Assembly: GCF_030053775.1 (NCBI RefSeq)
Contig: NZ_CP125669.1
Coordinates: 1,359,962 to 1,423,961 of the forward strand
From: Acinetobacter corruptisaponis
GTDB taxonomy: Bacteria > Pseudomonadota > Gammaproteobacteria > Pseudomonadales > Moraxellaceae
Reading direction: 5' to 3'
Length of the DNA: 64,000 nucleotides
Shown here: in pieces, positions 63,902 to 64,000 of the stretch
Position numbering within the stretch: the first letter of the stretch is position 1
Layout of the letters: each line of letters starts with the position of its first letter
Position numbers and translations under genes: made by a program
Notes under the pieces: model-generated
Databases searched by the model: none
What the model was told of the DNA's origin: nothing
Seen by the model: the letters and a program-made list of their open reading frames with translations, nothing else

Positions 63902-63930
63902 AAAAAGCCGCAACAGATGCGGCTTTTTTA
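63902..63930. terminator. Terminator near the right edge
   Basis: AAAAAGCCGC-AACAGAT-GCGGCTTTTTT. It lies 88 bp upstream of the lipoprotein start, so it belongs to a gene outside the window or is bidirectional. The second MITE-like copy begins directly after it. Confidence 0.8.
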
Positions 63931-64000
63931 GGGTCTGTTGACATTTCACAGATGCTTGCGACAGAGGACGTTTTTTAGACGGTACAAGGCATGTTTTGCG
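63931..64000. repeat. MITE-like inverted-repeat element, copy 2 (partial)
   Basis: GGGTCTGTTGACATTTCA followed by GCGACAGAGGAC, a T run and GGTACAAGGCATG. It repeats the left end of the element at 27759 with a short internal indel and a few substitutions, and again starts directly after TA. The right half lies beyond the window. Confidence 0.8.

Overview
The window is from an Acinetobacter-like gammaproteobacterium. The evidence is a TCA block in the order sucD-sucC-lpd-sucB-sucA / sdhB-A-D-C / gltA with trpS nearby, a moderately AT-rich sequence, Bap-type N- and C-termini on a giant adhesin, a type VI secretion (T6SS) locus of the Acinetobacter type with a tagX-like peptidase, and an IS982-family insertion sequence. 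No species can be named from the sequence alone.

Layout. (1) 1-4814 is the edge of a T6SS locus read leftward: tssM 5' end, a membrane protein, tssG, tssF, then a rightward tagX fragment. It carries two independent lesions. tssM has a frameshift at a run of seven G, and tssF and tagX have both lost their 5' ends and are joined head to head at about 4446-4460. (2) 4842-5814 is an intact-looking IS982-family element. (3) 5829-10362 is a compact leftward operon of no recognised function: an alpha-helical toroid-like enzyme, a CapA-type protein with an extra N-terminal domain, a YheC/YheD-type ATP-grasp ligase and a 39-44 residue peptide. This is the best candidate in the window for an undescribed system. 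(4) 10516-23661 encodes a Bap/RTX adhesin of about 4381 residues. It contains an uninterrupted Ser-Asp array of about 2210 residues that has grown partly by an approximately 0.86-kb tandem duplication.

(5) 24046-32821 holds a Na+/H+ antiporter, a YpfJ-type metallopeptidase, a DUF808 membrane protein, a 282-bp inverted-repeat element (second copy at the right edge of the window), trpS, a candidate Aar-type small RNA, a YqiJ/YqiK pair and an orphan Hint (intein-like) protein. (6) 32883-46953 is central metabolism: succinyl-CoA synthetase, the 2-oxoglutarate dehydrogenase complex, succinate dehydrogenase and, divergently, citrate synthase, with a possible structured RNA upstream of gltA. A strong hairpin separates lpd from sucCD. 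(7) 47009-63814 is ordinary core genome: trhO, a DedA protein, tpm, rpoD, lipB, an SCP2-like/iron-alcohol-dehydrogenase pair, a PuuP-like permease, a flavodoxin/HxlR/VOC cluster with a perfect 20-bp operator, trmL, cysG, serS and a DUF3298 lipoprotein.

All functions are read from sequence motifs and gene order; no database search was run.
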